DNA from: Bryopsis sp. KO-2023
Lineage: Eukaryota > Chlorophyta > Ulvophyceae > Bryopsidales > Bryopsidaceae
Direction: 5' to 3'
Length of the DNA stretch: 64,000 nucleotides
Assembly (NCBI GenBank): GCA_030272585.1
Contig: BSYQ01000011.1
Span: 3,348,001 to 3,412,000, forward strand
Part shown: piece after piece, positions 1 through 9,800 of the stretch
Layout: every line of letters starts with the position of its first letter
Position numbering within the stretch: position 1 is the first letter of the stretch
The notes under the pieces: generated by a model
The model's input: the letters and a program-made list of their open reading frames with translations, nothing else
Database searches by the model: none
Told to the model about the DNA's origin: nothing
Made by a program: the position numbers and the translations under genes

Positions 1-2882
1 TTTGGGCGAAGATCGAGTACCAGTGGCGAGGGGCGCCCCACATGCACGGGTTCTTGTGGCTACCGGATGCGCCCAACTTGATGCGGAGCGCCCACGAGGA
101 GATGAGCGCCGACACGAGAGCAGAGGTCATCGAGTACTTCACAGAGACAGTCGGCATCACCTTGGACATGGACGAGGACTTCCGCAGCGCTCCCTCCACG
201 CCTCACCCGTCCACGAGGACGTACACGTCGATCGGCACGAGCGACGAGGAGCGTGCAAGGGACTTGGAGGAGCTGTTGAGGGTTCAGGGACCCCACGTGT
301 GCACCAACAGCTGCTTCAAGTCCAAGAGGGACCGGGACTTGGGCAGGTGCAGGTTCAGGTTCCCGAGGGAGGTGCGGGCGCATGCGGAGATCGTGGAGGA
401 TCCGAGGCAAAAGTACAGGCTCGAGCTCGCGAGGAGGCCCGGAAAGCAGCAGCGCTTCAACCAGTACCAGGCGCGACCGATGCTGCAGGGCTTCAGGGCC
501 AACATCGACATACAACCTATCTTGTCGTTGACGGCCCTCTTGAGATACCTGTGCGGCTACACGTGCAAGGCCGAGGTGGAGAGCGGCGGCTTGATGGCGG
601 TGTTTTCGGAGATCCTCGACGACGCGTGTCGCACCGCTGAGGAGGCCAACTCCATCTCGGCCGTCGTCAAGATGCTCAACCGCACCATCAAGGAGCATGA
701 CGTATGCACGATGGAGGCCTTCCACAAGCTTGCCTCGGCCAAGCTCACGATGGCCTCTAGGACTTTCGGTGTCATAGTGCTTGACGATTCGAGAGAGATC
801 ACCACAGAAGAGGGTGGTTTCCTTCGACGTTCGTGGATGGACGAGTACAAAAACCGTCCGGACGACATCAAGGAGTGCTTGGAGGACTTCTTTCGATGGT
901 ACGACCTTCCGAGGAATGCGGCACCCAAGCGCAAGATGAAGCCCAAGATCATCAGGATCTTTCCGCCTTGCCGGCCAGTGCCGCGTGATGACGAGCGCTT
1001 TCCCGACTTTTGCCAGCAATACCTTATCCGCTACAAGGAGTGGAGAGACGTGGATCGGGATTTGCTTGGTGGCGGTGAGATGACTTGGGTCGAGGCATTC
1101 GATGCGTTCTTGGAGGAGCAGCCCATGCACAGGGCGATCGATTTGTTCAGAGAGGTTTCCATCGCTCCCGAGGTGGGGGATGATGATGAGGAGGAGGATG
1201 GCTCCGAGGGGAGCGACGACGACTATCGACAGTTCCCCGAGGACGAGCAGGATGATTGGATGCGGGCTTTGGCTGCCCATCCACAGTTTGCCCGACCCAT
1301 GATGGAGGCCTCCGATCATGATTGGCACGCGAGCGCGGCCCAGTACGACGTCCCGACCATGCGGACCTTCATCCAGGACGTGAGACGGGACGGCCCTTTG
1401 CCCAGAGATCGTGACCACCTCGATCGTGATCAGCTCGTTGACAGTCAACGCCTCGCGTATGACATCATCGTGGAGCATGCTCGTTCCGACGACCCTCCTC
1501 CCTTGCGCATGATCGTCGAGGGGACCGCCGGCACGGGCAAGAGTGCCCTGATTCATGCCGTCGTTGCCGCGATCGAGAGAGAGCATGGGGAGGGTTCGGT
1601 CGTGGTTGCCGCTCCGACAGGTTGTGCCGCCTTCAACGTCGGCGGTTGCACGCTCCATTCTCTATTGATGTTGCCCGTGGGCTCGAGGTGCAAGGACCTC
1701 AAGGGCAACGCCTTGAGCCTTCTTCAGGAGAGATTGAGGGGCGTGCGATATCTCATCATCGATGAGAAATCGATGATCGGGGCATCGACGTTTGCATCGA
1801 TCGACTCCCGGGGTAGACAGGCGTTTCCGGAGCACGCGGATCAGTTGTTTGGGGGCTTGTCGATTGTCATTGAGGGTGATTTCGGACAGCTCCCTCCCGT
1901 CAGCGATGCCGAGATGTTCGATCGCGGGCAGAGGCCCAAGGCGGATCGCTTGCGCGGCTTTGCTGCGTATCGTCAGTTCAGGGTGGTGGTTCGTCTCACT
2001 GCGATCATGCGACAGGCGGGCCAAGACCAGGTGGCCTTCCGGGACATTCTCATGAGGCTTCGACGAGGATGTCCCACGGATTCCGACATCGACGCCCTGA
2101 TGGCTCGCAACCTCCGTACCCTTTCAGTGGACGACAGACAGGCTTTCTCGGATGCCTTGTACCTATGCGCCACCAACGCCCAAGCCGAGAGCCATAACAA
2201 CGATCGGCTCGTGGCGTTGGATCAACCCACGGCGATGATTAGGGCGGAGGATTTGCGAGTGCCCAGGGGTCTTGACGTGGAGGACGCGACGAATCTCCCA
2301 TCTACCTTGCGCTTATGCAAGGGAGCGAGGGTGATGCTGCGAGCCAACCCGTGGACAGAGGCCGGCCTCATCAACGGCGCCATGGGTTTCGTTCATGACA
2401 TCGTGTACACGTCCACGACTCCCCCTGCATTGCCGGATGCTGTCTTGGTTCGGTTCGACGACTACAGGGGGCCGAGCTTCTTGGAGGGGGTCGAGGGGGT
2501 CGTTCCTATTGTCCCTATCACTCGCGACGTCCGGACATCTGCGACCAGGGCTTCTGGAGAGAGGAAGATGCTTCCTCTCATGCCGGCTTGGGCCATCTCC
2601 ATCCACAAGTCCCAAGGCAAGGGACTCGACAGGGTGTTGGTGGACCTTGGGACGAAGGAGTTTGCGGCAGGCATTACTTTCGTGGCCGTCAGCCGATCCT
2701 TCACCTACGAGGGTCTCGCCTTCGATCCGCCCATCACTCGCGGTCGGATCCGATCCCTTGCCAAGCTGAAGAAGCTTGGTCCGCGGTTGGCGGAGTTTGC
2801 GAGGTTGGAGGGTCTTGCGGAGCAGACGAGGACCTTGTATGACGCTGAGGGCATTGAGGGAGTGCTTCGATATATTCAGTAG
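1..2882 (+). CDS. OTU-Rep-helicase protein, copy A, C-terminal part
   Basis: The window opens in the second base of codon 847 of the 1,806-codon ORF described for copy B; the first full codon is at base 3. What remains starts just before the Rep HMH motif (H860-H862) and holds the YxxxY pair and the whole Pif1-like helicase domain through to the TAG at 2880-2882. The translation is identical to copies B-E over the shared part. The OTU domain, K/E-rich region and zinc-finger-like motif would lie left of the window, so whether this copy is intact cannot be judged. The long frames on the opposite strand (60-1658) are shadows of this gene. Confidence 0.9.
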   Translation, partial: WAKIEYQWRGAPHMHGFLWLPDAPNLMRSAHEEMSADTRAEVIEYFTETVGITLDMDEDFRSAPSTPHPSTRTYTSIGTSDEERARDLEELLRVQGPHVCTNSCFKSKRDRDLGRCRFRFPREVRAHAEIVEDPRQKYRLELARRPGKQQRFNQYQARPMLQGFRANIDIQPILSLTALLRYLCGYTCKAEVESGGLMAVFSEILDDACRTAEEANSISAVVKMLNRTIKEHDVCTMEAFHKLASAKLTMASRTFGVIVLDDSREITTEEGGFLRRSWMDEYKNRPDDIKECLEDFFRWYDLPRNAAPKRKMKPKIIRIFPPCRPVPRDDERFPDFCQQYLIRYKEWRDVDRDLLGGGEMTWVEAFDAFLEEQPMHRAIDLFREVSIAPEVGDDDEEEDGSEGSDDDYRQFPEDEQDDWMRALAAHPQFARPMMEASDHDWHASAAQYDVPTMRTFIQDVRRDGPLPRDRDHLDRDQLVDSQRLAYDIIVEHARSDDPPPLRMIVEGTAGTGKSALIHAVVAAIEREHGEGSVVVAAPTGCAAFNVGGCTLHSLLMLPVGSRCKDLKGNALSLLQERLRGVRYLIIDEKSMIGASTFASIDSRGRQAFPEHADQLFGGLSIVIEGDFGQLPPVSDAEMFDRGQRPKADRLRGFAAYRQFRVVVRLTAIMRQAGQDQVAFRDILMRLRRGCPTDSDIDALMARNLRTLSVDDRQAFSDALYLCATNAQAESHNNDRLVALDQPTAMIRAEDLRVPRGLDVEDATNLPSTLRLCKGARVMLRANPWTEAGLINGAMGFVHDIVYTSTTPPALPDAVLVRFDDYRGPSFLEGVEGVVPIVPITRDVRTSATRASGERKMLPLMPAWAISIHKSQGKGLDRVLVDLGTKEFAAGITFVAVSRSFTYEGLAFDPPITRGRIRSLAKLKKLGPRLAEFARLEGLAEQTRTLYDAEGIEGVLRYIQ

Positions 2883-4179
2883 TTTTTTTCATGTGTTTGT
2901 GGGGACCATATTGTTTTCCTTTGGTTCGAGTGTTCTTTTTTCTGTTTTTGATCATATTTTTCTTTTATATGTTCCTCTTTGATTGTGAGCATGTTTTATG
3001 ATGTTTTGTTTTAAATTTGTGTGTCTTCGATGTTGTTTCTGAGTTTTCCACGTAGGATTGATCCAATAGACAGTCACCCAACGAAGATTCTCCCTTGTGC
3101 CGTTTTTTTGTGCCGATTCTATGTATCACACGTTTTGTTTTCTTCCTTTTTTCTTCGTTATTTGCAGTATCCTCGATCCGATGGGTTTTCTTTTTGTAGA
3201 TTTCGATACCTCCGCATAGTTCGTTTGCTTTCATGTCGGTTCTACCCTCTCGGATGATGCTATTCTCTTTAAGTTTCTTGGGAGTTCTCTGAGCTATAAG
3301 CAATCAGCAACCCGTTTTTTGTTGCGTTCCCCCGCGCATTACGTGTGTCGCCCCCCACACGAGTCACGGTTTGCCCCGACCGTTTGGATTATTGGATGTT
3401 TCCCCGCATCCGTTGGGTACGGCTCCTCTCTATAGCCTTTGCTGATTGCTATGGTGATGTGCACTCTCTCGATTCTATTGAGATTAAGCTTCGCTCGAGT
3501 GGAAGTTTTGCTTTCATTGTTGAAAAAAAAGACGGAAAAATTGATGCAAGAGAGAAAGAGAGAACGGAGGATTTTTAGACGGTAAAAAAAAAAGTTGAAG
3601 TTTCTATGCGGATCTTACGAGGTATCTTTAGGAGGGAAACGGATATGCACTGTTATGAGGTCGAGGAAAAAAAAAAAAAAAAAAAAAAAAAATTACACCG
3701 GATTTAGGGATCATAAATAAAAAAATCATGAGGATAAAAGAAAAAAAATTTAGGGCTTAGATATTGGGATTAGAGAAAACAAAGAACATAATAATGTTCG
3801 GTTTGGGAGTAGGAATCGGAGAAAAACTTTAAAAACTTGAAAATAAAAATAAGGAAAGAATAACGTTCGGTTTGGATTTAGGAATTGAAAAAAAAGAAGG
3901 AAAAAAAAACAAAAACAACAACATAAGGAAAGAATAACGTTTGGTTCGGATATATGGATGGGAAATAAAAATAATGATAATTGTGATGTGAGTGGAAGTT
4001 CAGATTATGCATAGATGTTGCGAAGGCTGGTTATTTCGCTGTAATCCGTTTTAAGTTTGGTCCTTCCCGTGTTATTTTCACGTGCTCATTCGTGTCACAA
4101 CTTCGTGTGTCAGACGACGGTTTTCTTTACATTCGATTTCCCTCTCTTTGTCAAAGCAATGAGACAGACCGGTTAATTT
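2883..4179 (+). other. 3' tail of unit A, AT-rich, no convincing gene
   Basis: This is 1.3 kb of AT-rich sequence between the stop codon and the junction hairpin. It holds T-rich stretches just after the stop, an A26 tract at 3667-3692, and then A-rich DNA with repeated phrases of the type GTTCGGTTTGG. The same tail follows copies B-E and, in diverged form, copy F. I see no AATAAA. The only open frame is a basic antisense ORF (2965-3234 from its first ATG) that is described at copy E. Confidence 0.7.
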
Positions 4180-4195
4180 GGGAAATCGAATGTAA
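4127..4195 (+). repeat. Nested junction hairpin between units A and B
   Basis: The outer arms TTACATTCGATTTCCC (4127-4142) and GGGAAATCGAATGTAA (4180-4195) are perfect 16-bp inverted repeats. Inside them TTGTC (4148-4152) can pair with GACAG (4163-4167), one pair being G-U if transcribed. The same hairpin lies at the B, C, D and E junctions and throughout the satellite arrays, where the arms covary. The end of one unit and the start of the next meet in its right arm, so it may be a terminal or recombination structure; that role is inferred. Confidence 0.75.
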
Positions 4196-4795
4196 TGAAG
4201 ATTTTCCTTGGATCAACGATTTTGTCCCCGCAGGGTACTAGCCCTGAGGGCGATTTTCCCTGCGTAGCCGGTCACGCTCCGCGCTCGCATGTCTGATTTT
4301 CGAGGCGCCATGTCGGTCGACGCTGCTCGCATGGCGGACCGGCGCGCAGCTGCAGCGAAACTGCGCGGAGCGCAGGTCCGACTCGCGCGACTTGGGTGGT
4401 TTCCAGGGCGCTGCGCGAAGCGCAGCGAACTGGCGGAGAACGAGGGGGGGAGGCGCTGCGCGAAGCGCGGCGCGGCACCATCGAAAAGGAAAGGGCGAGG
4501 GAGCTGCGCGCTGCGCAGCTCGCTCTTTTTAAAAGGTGATGGGCGAGGTCGCTGGGGGCAGCGCAGCGACCTATCAAATTAAAAAAAGTGATGGGCGAGG
4601 GAGCTGCGCAGCGCGCAGCGACCTGTTGAATTAAAAGGTGTGATGGGCGAGGGTGCTGTGCGCTGCGCGCGGCGCCCTCGCCCAGGTCTGGCTCGCTCGG
4701 AGTTGGAAAAAAAGGAAAAAACAGGAAAAAACAGCGAAAAAGAGCGCCTTGGGAAAAGGCGCTGCGCGCAGTGCGACGCGCTTTCGGTGATCGTG
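4180..4795 (+). repeat. Leader cassette and GC-rich satellite of unit B
   Basis: The leader (4196-4290) contains a GCAGGG...CCCTGC inverted repeat. A recurrent segment around 4288-4345, which would read MSDFRGAMSVD, follows. Then come monomers of a GC-rich satellite built on the near-palindromic core GCTGCGCGCTGCGCAGC and its reverse complement. The same blocks occur without any Helitron unit in the arrays at 34.9-46.6 kb, so the 5' end of the unit is itself a member of the satellite family. Short ORFs here change frame between copies and are not called as genes. Confidence 0.65.
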
Positions 4796-4799
4796 ATCG

Positions 4800-5625
4800 A
4801 AAAAACAACTGAGCCTTGCTTCCCTTCCCTTACAGAAATAGAAAAAAACAACTGGGCCGTTCCCCTCCCCTTGAAGCAACCCAAAAAAAACCACTCTCTC
4901 CCTTCCCATCCCCCTTGAAAAAAACTGGCACTTCCTTTTTCCTTTTCTTCAAACAAGGAAAACAAGCCTCTCTTCTCCTCTCCCCTCCTTTTCCCTTCCC
5001 TTGAAAGAACACTGCAACAAATATAAAATAAAACTGGTCCTTCCCTTCTCCCTTATAAAAAAGAGACCCCCCCCCCTCCCTTTCCCCTTCAAAAAAATAA
5101 AAACTGGCCTATCCCTCCCCTTGAAACAGGGAAAAGGAAGCCTTTGCTCCCTTCCCTTGCTCTACTCTGCTCCCTTCCCTTACTTGAAAACATAGAAAAA
5201 AAACTGGGCGATTCCCTTCCCCTTGAAACAAGCAACAAAAAACCAGGCCCTTCCCTTTCCCATTGAAAAGAACACCTGGCCCTTCTCTTTCCCTTTGCTC
5301 CGTCTCAAAAAAAATACCCTTCCATTCCATTCAATCGAAAAAAAACAACTCTTCCCTTCCCCCTTTTCACTTCCCAGGAACCACAGCAAACGACCTATCC
5401 TTTCCAAAAAAAAAACAAAAAAAAAACAGGCCCTTCCCTTTCCCATTGAAAAGAACACCTGGCCCTTCTCTTTCCCTTTGCTTAGCAAAAAAAATACCCT
5501 TCCATTCCATTCAATCGAAAAAAAACAACTCTTCCCTTCCCCCTTTCCACTTCCCAGGAACCACAGCAAATGACCTATCCTTTCCAAAAAAAAAACAAAA
5601 AAAAAACAGGCCCTTCCCAACCGAT
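4800..5625 (+). repeat. Polypyrimidine block with 180-bp tandem repeat
   Basis: About 800 bp of strongly strand-asymmetric sequence: C/T-rich runs of the CCCTTCCCTT type alternate with A-runs. A 183-bp segment starting at 5245 is repeated at 5428, and a third truncated copy begins at 5608. All open frames are low-complexity F/K/G/P strings, so no gene is called. Equivalent blocks are 16318-17143 (unit C), 26155-26980 (unit D) and 54569-55394 (unit E, reverse orientation). Such tracts can form intramolecular triplexes, but nothing here shows a function. Confidence 0.65.
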
Positions 5626-5807
5626 CTGTTTGCTGACGGTGTTTTTACTTCGACTGAATTCAACGTAAAAAGCTGTCAATGATGGATACCAGGAAGTTTG
5701 ACAGAAGCCAGAGTTGTGGATGGGCTGCCCCTCACGCCTGCAAATGGTTCAGAGGAAGCTAGCACTACGTTTACTGCAAGAGTTCCTTCCCTCTTTACGT
5801 TTGTGGT

Positions 5808-5847
5808 CTCACTTGGGAGTCGAACCCAACCTGGAACCCGCTGTGAG
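5808..5847 (-). other. T-arm/B-box hairpin (tRNA minihelix-like)
   Basis: Read on the minus strand, this is a perfect T-arm (TTGGG, loop TTCGACT, CCCAA) enclosed by a 5-bp CTCAC/GTGAG helix with about 13 nt between the 5' helix strand and the T-arm. The T-loop with its neighbours matches the pol III B-box consensus. I found no D-arm, A box or anticodon arm, so it is not called a tRNA gene. Equivalents: 17326-17365, 27163-27202 and, on the plus strand, 54347-54386. Confidence 0.5.
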
Positions 5848-6257
5848 CATTATTTCACGTTCACTCACCTGCGTTTCTTTCGTCTCCTGGCGAATACCCT
5901 CCTCACACGAGTAAGCTCTGGTTTCTCGTGTTTCCGGTCGTCTCTGCCGCCGTCGGCCGTATCGTCAACACGCAGCGAGTCCATGTCGATATCTCGAGAA
6001 AGTGTTCTCGCGGATCCCCCCCACCATTCCACCCCACCAAAACCGTGAAGCGAAATCGAAGTCCTCAAGGATGACGTACCTGGAAGAGTGATGTGACTCT
6101 CATCCCGTCCCTGTCATTGACGACTTCCGATTCTCGCGTAACCATCGACGATCCACGAAGATCGAGCAAGGAAAGTCGAGGAAGGAAAAAAAGGCGACGA
6201 GCGACGACGTACGCGACGACGCAGGCGTGTTGAGAACGCGAACAAGGTGAGAGAAGA

Positions 6258-6292
6258 AGGAGGGTGAAGTGGGTTCGACTCCCACACCTCCT
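6258..6292 (+). other. Second T-arm/B-box hairpin, opposite strand
   Basis: AGGAGG (6258-6263) pairs with CCTCCT (6287-6292) around a perfect T-arm: GTGGG, loop TTCGACT, CCCAC (6269-6285). The loop is identical to the one in the minus-strand hairpin 0.4 kb upstream, although the stems differ. This is again a B-box match without other tRNA arms. Equivalents: 17776-17810, 27613-27647 and, on the minus strand, 53902-53936. Confidence 0.5.
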
Positions 6293-6651
6293 GAAGGCTT
6301 ATTTCCTGGAAATTCAAACATGTAGGGGTCGACAGAAAAGGTTTTAGGGAAACCTCTCCCTATTCTTCTTTGTTTTCCTTTTTCTGGCTTGGTTCCACCT
6401 TGTTCGCGTTCTTTTTTGGGAGAAACCAACTTCGTCGCCGAAAAGATCTCCCTCCTGTTGAGATTCTTTATGTTTTTCCTCATAACTTCTCTTATACCGT
6501 GTCGTTTCCGACGAAACAAAGCGCGTTGGAAACGTGGAGTCGAGGGGAAGCCACTACATACTATTTTGTCACGTTTTAAAGGAAAAACTTTAGGTCGATC
6601 GTCCTTTGACGACTTCCGGACGTCGGGAGGGATTCGGCCACCCAAATATTG

Positions 6652-6658
6652 TATAAAA
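6652..6658 (+). promoter_or_regulatory. TATA-like box upstream of copy B
   Basis: TATAAAA lies 169 bp upstream of the start codon. It is unchanged in copies C (18170-18176), D (28007-28013) and E (53536-53542, minus), and in the diverged copy F (63851-63857, minus). In F, bases only about 15 bp downstream have changed, so retention of this box is suggestive. No transcript start is visible from sequence. Confidence 0.35.
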
Positions 6659-6826
6659 CAAAAGAAAGCTATTGTATAAGCCTAATGGAGTGCAAATAAA
6701 TGATTTTTTGAGGCATTGACTATCGTGGGTGTTTCGCATGAAAAATCAGCCCAAGAAACCCCTTGAATCTTCTCTCTATTCACGGAATTTCAATGAATTC
6801 GTTTGTTTTTTCGAATATTTGTATAG

Positions 6827-9800
6827 ATGACGTCAGTGGGTGAGACGAGGAGCTTCACAAGGTCCGACGTGCAAGCTCGATGGATGTGGAGGAATCAAGT
6901 GTGCGTGGGGTTGGGTATCCCAAACAGGCGAGTGATCTCTCGTGATCCTTTCGTGATCACTCCAGTGACGAGTTCCCCGTACGGGAGACAAAATTTTTCG
7001 TTATACGAGCAAATGAACGTGGCCCTAGGGGCAGAATTTTTTGTCGATCACAGTTCAGCAAACGGGGCGTGTTTTTTTAACGCCATATCCAAAGAAATAA
7101 GCGGGGACGAAACGAGTGCGGGGACCCTACGAACCTTGGTATGCGACCTGGCGGCGACGCACCCCGTGACTTTTGCCGCTTTTGAGGGGTGCACCATCGA
7201 TGAGATAAAAATAAAGATAAATAACATGCGGTCCAACGATACGTGGGCGAGCACGTGGACTATTTTTGCGGCCGCGACCCTCCTCCAAACCCCTTTTGAA
7301 ATACAATTATACCAACGTGACTACCCTGTATTCAAATTTAATCCTTTGTTCCCCACTCACTTGATTACCACCAGCGCCATGGATAACGTGTTTGTTAGAT
7401 TATGTAACACGAAAGGTAACCACTACGACAGGGTGTACGAGCGAAACGAGCTCCAAGCGATCACCCCCGCCTCATTACTTGCGAATATTAACGTGCCGAT
7501 CGTGGGAAACAGAACTCCCCAACTCAAAAATGAAACCGGAACCGAAACGGAAACGAAAGAAGAAAGAAAAAAACGCCTTGCGAGGGAAAGAAAGAGGAAG
7601 CAACGAAGCGATGCGAAGAAAGCAAAAGAGATGAGGGATGCTGAGAAAGAAAACATTGCGAGCAAGCCCGAAACAGAGAAGGAAAAAAGGTTGGAGAAAC
7701 GTGCTTTGCTGAAGCGCGAGAGGGAAGCGAAATTGTCCGAAGAAAAGAAAAAAGCATTGCGTGAAACACACGCGAGCGAGGAACGAAAGAGAACGGACAC
7801 GAGCGAAAAGAAAGCGTCCGACGAGAACACGAGGAAAGAAAACGAGCGAAAGAGGAAAAAGCAACGAGAGGAATGGGCGACCAGAAAAAAGATCCACAAG
7901 CAAAATCTCAAACGCACGAGCGTCGACGAGCTGATTCGCGATTGGGAGCGTCACTTGGAGCAGACCGTTACCTGGCACGGCAACGTTTGCCAGAGTTGTG
8001 GAGAGACGGGGCCGGGTGCCGACTTCAGCGATTCCACGTGTGCGAGGTGCAAGAGGAATCCGCGCTATCGACGAGCGTACAGCGAAGAGAACGGGCTCTG
8101 GCCGGATCCCGTTCCTCCCGAGCTCACCGGCCTCACCCAGATGGAGGAGATGTTGATCGCCCGTATTCACCCTTGCATGTACATTGCGAGGATCCACAAG
8201 AGCGGGATGCATCGGTTGAGCGGTCACTTCATTGGTTTTATGGCGGACCACTCGGAGACGATCGAGGCCCTTCAGCGCCTGCCGGTGGACCCGAGAGACC
8301 TTCCTTGGGTGGTGGTCCGACAACACGGGGTTGATCGGACTCATCAGGATCACATCGTGCGACGAGGGGTTGTTCTCCGTGCCTTGCGTTGGTTGCAGAA
8401 GAACAACCCCTGGTATGCTGGGATTGAGATTGACGAGGACGTTATCGCTCGTCTTCCGGAGCACGGGAGCCCCGAGGGATTGCGAGAGTTCACCGAGCGG
8501 CAGGCCGCCCAGGCTGAGGAGGAGGGCGGGTTCCGCGCCCACGATTCGGACGACGAGGCGGACGGCGATGTGTCGATGCACTCTCATGCACCCACGACAA
8601 TCCGTGGAGTTCGAGAGGTCGACAAGATCCGAGCATCTGTCACAGAGGCGATCGATCGTGCCGAGGGGAACAACGTGGCTCCCTTTCCGGTGCGAGAGAG
8701 GGAGCCGATCAAGGAGTTCATGACCCGAGGACTCTTTTCGATGGCGTTCCCCACCCTTTTCCCTTGTGGCGCTGCCGACTACACGACGGCCGGCTTTCCC
8801 GACGTCAATGGCATGCGAGAGTACGCTCTTCATCTGATGCGATGGCCGGATCGTCGTTTCGCGCGGCATCCACGCTTCAAGTTCTTGGTCGTCAATCTCG
8901 CAGATCGCAAAGCCGCGTTTTGCACGGCACGGGTGTTCCTCAAGGGGAACCTAGACATCAACAAGATGACGGTGAAGGACTTGAAGGACCTCGTAGATGA
9001 GGGTGATTCGAGCCTTATGAGGAAGATTCTTGCCTTTGGTTCAAGGATACGAGGAACGAAGCAATTTTGGTCCGATAGACGTGGCGAGCTGGAGGAGATG
9101 TTTCGGCAGCTCACGCACCCGGTCGAGGGTAGCCAGGGCTACATGCCCTCGCTCTTCTTCACCTTGAGCTCCGCCGAGATGTTTTGGCCACAGATCGAGA
9201 CTCTCCTCCAACTCGACTACTCAGATTGTGCCACGGAGGCCCAGAGGAAGGCGAAGAAGAGGCGAGCGATGGTGGACAACGCCGATCTCATCGATGCCTA
9301 CTTCTTGGAGCGATCCGAGTCGTTCCTCAAGAAGGTGATGGTGCCTTACTTCGGCGCGGACGAGTTTTGGGCGAAGATCGAGTACCAGTGGCGAGGGGCG
9401 CCCCACATGCACGGGTTCTTGTGGCTACCGGATGCGCCCAACTTGATGCGGAGCGCCCACGAGGAGATGAGCGCCGACACGAGAGCAGAGGTCATCGAGT
9501 ACTTCACAGAGACAGTCGGCATCACCTTGGACATGGACGAGGACTTCCGCAGCGCTCCCTCCACGCCTCACCCGTCCACGAGGACGTACACGTCGATCGG
9601 CACGAGCGACGAGGAGCGTGCAAGGGACTTGGAGGAGCTGTTGAGGGTTCAGGGACCCCACGTGTGCACCAACAGCTGCTTCAAGTCCAAGAGGGACCGG
9701 GACTTGGGCAGGTGCAGGTTCAGGTTCCCGAGGGAGGTGCGGGCGCATGCGGAGATCGTGGAGGATCCGAGGCAAAAGTACAGGCTCGAGCTCGCGAGGA

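Larger units (their letters stand above)
1..4179 (+). mobile_element. Helitron-like unit A (5'-truncated by window start)
   Basis: Only the distal part of the unit is present: the end of the Rep/helicase ORF and the complete 3' tail. Base 1 corresponds to base 9366 of unit B, and the two copies stay collinear at an offset of 9,365 up to the junction hairpin. It is followed directly by unit B with no spacer, so A and B are a true head-to-tail tandem pair. The right boundary is placed at the T-run inside the junction hairpin. That placement is an inference from where units D and E stop matching. Confidence 0.85.

Noticed and set aside
3667-3692. A26 tract as a sign of retrotransposition (poly-A tail)
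   Set aside because: It is internal to the unit, about 500 bp before the junction hairpin, has no upstream polyadenylation signal or target duplication, and the unit encodes Rep/helicase, not reverse transcriptase.
4289-4582. Recurrent short ORFs beginning MSDFRGAMSVD
   Set aside because: The segment recurs about fifteen times in both orientations, but the frame downstream of it changes from copy to copy through insertions and deletions, and its conservation fits a DNA repeat, not a protein.
5180-5682. Several 60-146 codon ORFs on both strands of the polypyrimidine block
   Set aside because: Low-complexity products of a tandem repeat; frames exist on both strands at once and have no start context or domain.
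6100-6645. 181-codon minus-strand ORF over the promoter-side region
   Set aside because: It overlaps the T-arm hairpin, TATA-side sequence and oligo-T tracts, has no recognisable domain, and cannot be tested in copy F because the window ends.
6828-6835. TGACGTCA palindrome (CRE-like) overlapping the start codon
   Set aside because: It is part of the coding sequence (codons 1-4) and its conservation is expected from the protein; no independent evidence for a binding site.
7475-8869. 464-codon antisense ORF over the OTU/K-E/zinc-finger part, also long in copy F
   Set aside because: Openness follows from sense codon bias that avoids stop complements. Its two ends differ between E and F, and the product is compositionally odd with no domain. 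Sense-strand constraint explains the similarity.
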